Notes under the pieces: model-generated
Told to the model about the DNA's origin: nothing
Seen by the model: the letters and a program-made list of their open reading frames with translations, nothing else
Databases searched by the model: none
Shown: positions 61,750 to 64,000 of the stretch, piece by piece
Layout: each line of letters begins with the position of its first letter
How positions within the stretch are numbered: position 1 is the stretch's first letter
Assembly: GCF_049860805.1 (NCBI RefSeq)
Contig: NZ_CP187555.1
Coordinates: 1-64,000 of the forward strand
DNA from: Parabacteroides sp900760525
GTDB lineage: Bacteria; Bacteroidota; Bacteroidia; Bacteroidales; Tannerellaceae
DNA: 64,000 nt
Reading direction: 5' to 3'
Program-made: the position numbers and the translations under genes

Positions 61750-61905
61750 TTGGCATAAGCATGAGAAAGTTGTCATATAAGCATGGAACTGTTTTCTCGT
61801 AGGCACGGGTATGGATTCCCATGCCTATGAGAAAGTTTTCCCATGTCGATGAGTATTTATTCTCATGCCTGTGAGAAAAAGTTCTCATGCCTATGAAAAC
61901 AGTGA
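61750..61905. repeat. 22-bp hairpin array, seven units
   Basis: Units starting near 61752, 61772, 61796, 61818, 61840, 61862 and 61884, exactly 22 bp apart from the third onward. Each carries a 5-bp stem and 4-nt loop of the type CTCAT-gcct-ATGAG. The unit at 61796 reads CTCGT-aggc-ACGGG, with both sides of the stem changed together. It lies between convergent genes, and the 216-bp gap holds no visible gene. Confidence 0.85.
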
Positions 61906-61952
61906 GAATTGGGAATGCTGGCTGCCAGTCGTTTATGCTTTTGAATGTCGTA

Positions 61953-62369
61953 TTAAGCAAATCTTAAAATCAGTGCAGGGTCGATATTTAGTTTTTCATA
62001 TAACCGTTTTGCCATGCGCATGGAAACTGGTCGTTTACCTGTCATGATTTGACTGAAAGTTGATTCTTTCACCTCCAAAAATTCGGCTGCTTGGCGTTGT
62101 TTTAATGAACGTTTTTTTAGCTCTATTTCTATTGATGTTATAAGAGGCGATTTAAATTTCAATGATTTAGCCTTATAGTTCAGAGCCTCATAATCTGCAC
62201 ACATACTACCTATACGTTCGATCTCATGCGTATATTCGTTGTCAGTATCCGGATCACACAATGAGCCATTTGTAGTAGCTTCATGAATAAGAGTATCTAC
62301 ATAGGTCATTGCCTCGTCATATAATTCAGGAGTGTCTATACATTTAATATGTTCAAGTTTCTTTTCCAT
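61953..62369 (-). CDS. higA: HigA-type antitoxin (XRE family)
   Basis: A 138-residue antitoxin and repressor with a C-terminal-half helix-turn-helix: SLKQRQAAEFLEVKESTFSQIMTGKRPVSMRMAKRLYEKL (about 85-125). It lies 11 bp after the higB frame on the same strand, the higB-higA order. ATG 62369 (MEKKLEHIKC) was chosen over 62396. Its cognate toxin is interrupted (see the next feature). Confidence 0.85.
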   Translation of the reverse strand: MEKKLEHIKCIDTPELYDEAMTYVDTLIHEATTNGSLCDPDTDNEYTHEIERIGSMCADYEALNYKAKSLKFKSPLITSIEIELKKRSLKQRQAAEFLEVKESTFSQIMTGKRPVSMRMAKRLYEKLNIDPALILRFA

Positions 62370-62380
62370 CTCTTTCCTTC

Positions 62381-62673
62381 TTAAATAGTTGAACAATTAA
62401 TTCGATCATATTCTTCATGTGTTCCAATAAATTGTATCGTCAAAATACCAGCAACAAAGATAACTACTACTACCATTCTGTAACTGTTGCCTTTTATATT
62501 GAACACATACCTGCTATTTCCTACATAGTCGGCAGAGGGAAAATCCTGTTTTAAATCAGCGTGATTTTTCCAAGAAGCATCTTCTACGATATCCACCCAG
62601 CGCTGAAGACTTCTTACAGAATCCGCATGTTAACTGAAAATTTATCAATGCGTTCTCTATGCAGTATATTCAT
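62381..62673 (-). pseudogene. higB: HigB toxin gene with a single-base frameshift
   Basis: The frame from ATG 62673 reads MNILHRERIDKFSVN and then runs into a stop after a few residues. In another frame from about 62625, DSVRSLQRWVDIVEDASWK leads into the HigB body (LKQDFPSADYVGNSRYVFNIKGN, IQFIGTHEEYDRI) and ends at 62381. One extra C in the sequence GTTAACATGCGG (near 62629) would join both into a normal-length HigB of about 97 residues. Either an inactivated toxin or a sequencing error. Confidence 0.65.
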
Positions 62674-62746
62674 TTCATTTGTTCTTTACCTACAAAAAAA
62701 GAATAAACTTCACAAAATGTAAAGCCTTTGTGTCGAAAAAATCTCT

Positions 62747-64000
62747 TTATTCTTCTGAAGATTGAGCAATTGTTATCCCCATCTTCTTCATCAGGAAGCA
62801 AGCATTCATATTCTGGGCCACACCTTCCCGCAATTGGTAGGAAAAGGTCAGTTCGTTGTCTTGGATGTCGGCCTCGAAGCGGTAGTTCTTGATCTGATTG
62901 GGGAATTCCTGTTCCAATTCGCCTAATGCCAGATCATGTGTGGCAATGATACCGCAAGCCTGGTTCGCCACTAATTGCTTCATCAGGGCGAGAGAACCTT
63001 TCTGCTTGTCGATCGAATTGGTCCCTTTCAGGATTTCATCCAGAATGATGAAAAGCTTTTCGCCCTGTTGCAAGCGGTCGATAATCATCTTTAACCGTTT
63101 CAGTTCGGCAAAGAAATAAGATTCGTTGCTCACAAGCGAATCGGAAGTACGCAGGCTGGTCACCATCCGCGCCGGATACAAGGTCAACGACGCTGCACAA
63201 ACCGGAGCACCGATGCAACCGAGCAGATAGTTGACGCCGATTGTGCGCAGGTAAGTGCTTTTTCCCGCCATATTCGCCCCCGTAATGATCAGGAACCAGG
63301 GACTTTTCCGGATGTCGATGTCATTCTTTACGCATACATCCCGGCGTAGCAACGGATGTCCGAGCGCCTTACCTTCCATTTTGAAATACGTGTCTGCTAT
63401 CTCCGGATAAATATATTCCGGGTGATTGAAAGCAAACCCGCTCAGCGAACAGTAAGCATCGAACAAAGCCAATGCCTCGAACCAGTGTTCCGTGTCATCC
63501 CCATGTCTCATCTTCCATTTTTCCAGCTTCATCGCCATGCGGGTATCACGCAAAGTGAAAATATTCAGTATGACGCCGATTGTGCTGAAACGTTGGTTCA
63601 GCGCACCGATATGGGCGGATAGTTTTTTGATGATCGAGGAGGCCGTTTGCCCGTCGCGCGCAAAGCGGTTGCGGATGTCGGTTAACTCGGCGGATTGGAA
63701 ATTTTCACACTCGATACATTTGATCAGGTTGGAATACGTGTGCAAGATCTGTTCCATCTTATCCAATGAATTGTGCACCGTTGTGATCTGCTTTGCATTG
63801 ATGTAAGCGGCAAGGAAAGAAAATCCGAAAAACACGCCGGCTATCGATATCGGGAGCAGGTTCAGGGCGCATCCTATCGCGATCAATACCCAGATGGAAG
63901 GGATCAGGTAGATGAGCAGTTTCCACGTTTTGCTGTCCGTCAGGCTGGGGGCCGTTTTGCCTAATAAAGAGACAAGTTGTTGATCGCCCTTGTTTCCCGG
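62747..64000 (-). CDS. MutS-family ATPase with membrane segments (5' end beyond the window)
   Basis: The frame continues unbroken to the last base of the window, so the start is missing. At least 417 residues: one or two hydrophobic segments near the visible N-terminus (LLIYLIPSIWVLIAIG and ISIAGVFFGFSFLAAYI), a helical lever-like region, then the MutS ATPase with Walker A TGANMAGKSTYLRTIGVNYLLG, LVSNESYFFAELKRLK, Walker B LFIILDEILKGTNSID and the ATHDLAL motif. The small lever-plus-ATPase form with membrane segments is not the canonical mismatch-repair MutS; function unknown. Confidence 0.85.
   Translation of the reverse strand, partial: PGNKGDQQLVSLLGKTAPSLTDSKTWKLLIYLIPSIWVLIAIGCALNLLPISIAGVFFGFSFLAAYINAKQITTVHNSLDKMEQILHTYSNLIKCIECENFQSAELTDIRNRFARDGQTASSIIKKLSAHIGALNQRFSTIGVILNIFTLRDTRMAMKLEKWKMRHGDDTEHWFEALALFDAYCSLSGFAFNHPEYIYPEIADTYFKMEGKALGHPLLRRDVCVKNDIDIRKSPWFLIITGANMAGKSTYLRTIGVNYLLGCIGAPVCAASLTLYPARMVTSLRTSDSLVSNESYFFAELKRLKMIIDRLQQGEKLFIILDEILKGTNSIDKQKGSLALMKQLVANQACGIIATHDLALGELEQEFPNQIKNYRFEADIQDNELTFSYQLREGVAQNMNACFLMKKMGITIAQSSEE

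Overview
The window is a contiguous stretch of a Bacteroidales chromosome, most like Parabacteroides or a close relative. Supporting signs are the Bacteroidetes promoter signature (TTTG, about 20 bp, TAnnTTTG) at several starts, N-succinylornithine carbamoyltransferase with Pro90, a SusC-like TonB receptor, a DUF6261 protein, and the Bacteroides style of mobilizable element. Position 1 is the ATG of dnaA, so the sequence was probably linearised there. No rRNA, tRNA, CRISPR array or clear riboswitch was seen.

Layout. 1-13.9 kb holds housekeeping and envelope genes: dnaA, a B12-dependent ribonucleotide reductase, 4-alpha-glucanotransferase, a bactofilin, folB, a group B [FeFe]-hydrogenase, marC, a glycosyltransferase, a lipid A acyltransferase-like enzyme and mtaB. 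About 14.1-23.7 kb is an inserted mobilizable element: tyrosine recombinase, RhuM-like protein, DUF5906 helicase, Toprim primase, MobV relaxase, and an AT-rich McrB/McrC type IV restriction pair as cargo. 23.8-33.2 kb holds a PagL-like lipid A deacylase, a propeller lipoprotein, an acyl-CoA ligase, a small acidic lipoprotein, a TonB receptor, a type II NADH dehydrogenase and ApbE. 33.3-44.3 kb is rich in proline and arginine metabolism: argF', proA, proB, pruA, proline dehydrogenase and proC, with a second acyl-CoA ligase and its XRE-cupin neighbour. 44.4-55.5 kb holds peptidases, lipoproteins, MscS, a GH78 enzyme and an FKBP. 55.6-60.1 kb is an arginine cluster on the minus strand (argR, GNAT synthase, argG, argC, argD), with two candidate ARG boxes bracketing the argR promoter. 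60.3-64 kb holds an M48 protease, an outer-membrane barrel, a HigBA pair with a frameshifted toxin, and a truncated membrane MutS-family gene.

The most unusual content lies between genes. At least five intergenic regions hold short arrays with a period of 21-23 bp (one of 42 bp). Nearly every unit is a small hairpin, stem sequences differ completely between arrays, and some units show compensatory stem changes. A second class is heptanucleotide tracts pressed against stop or start codons. A third is a palindrome built on GAGACG, one copy of which lies inside the 4-alpha-glucanotransferase reading frame. The mobile element also has a symmetric array of GTTGA words between its helicase and primase genes, and a duplicated regulatory segment before two of its operons. 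Functions come from motif reading only; no database search was possible.
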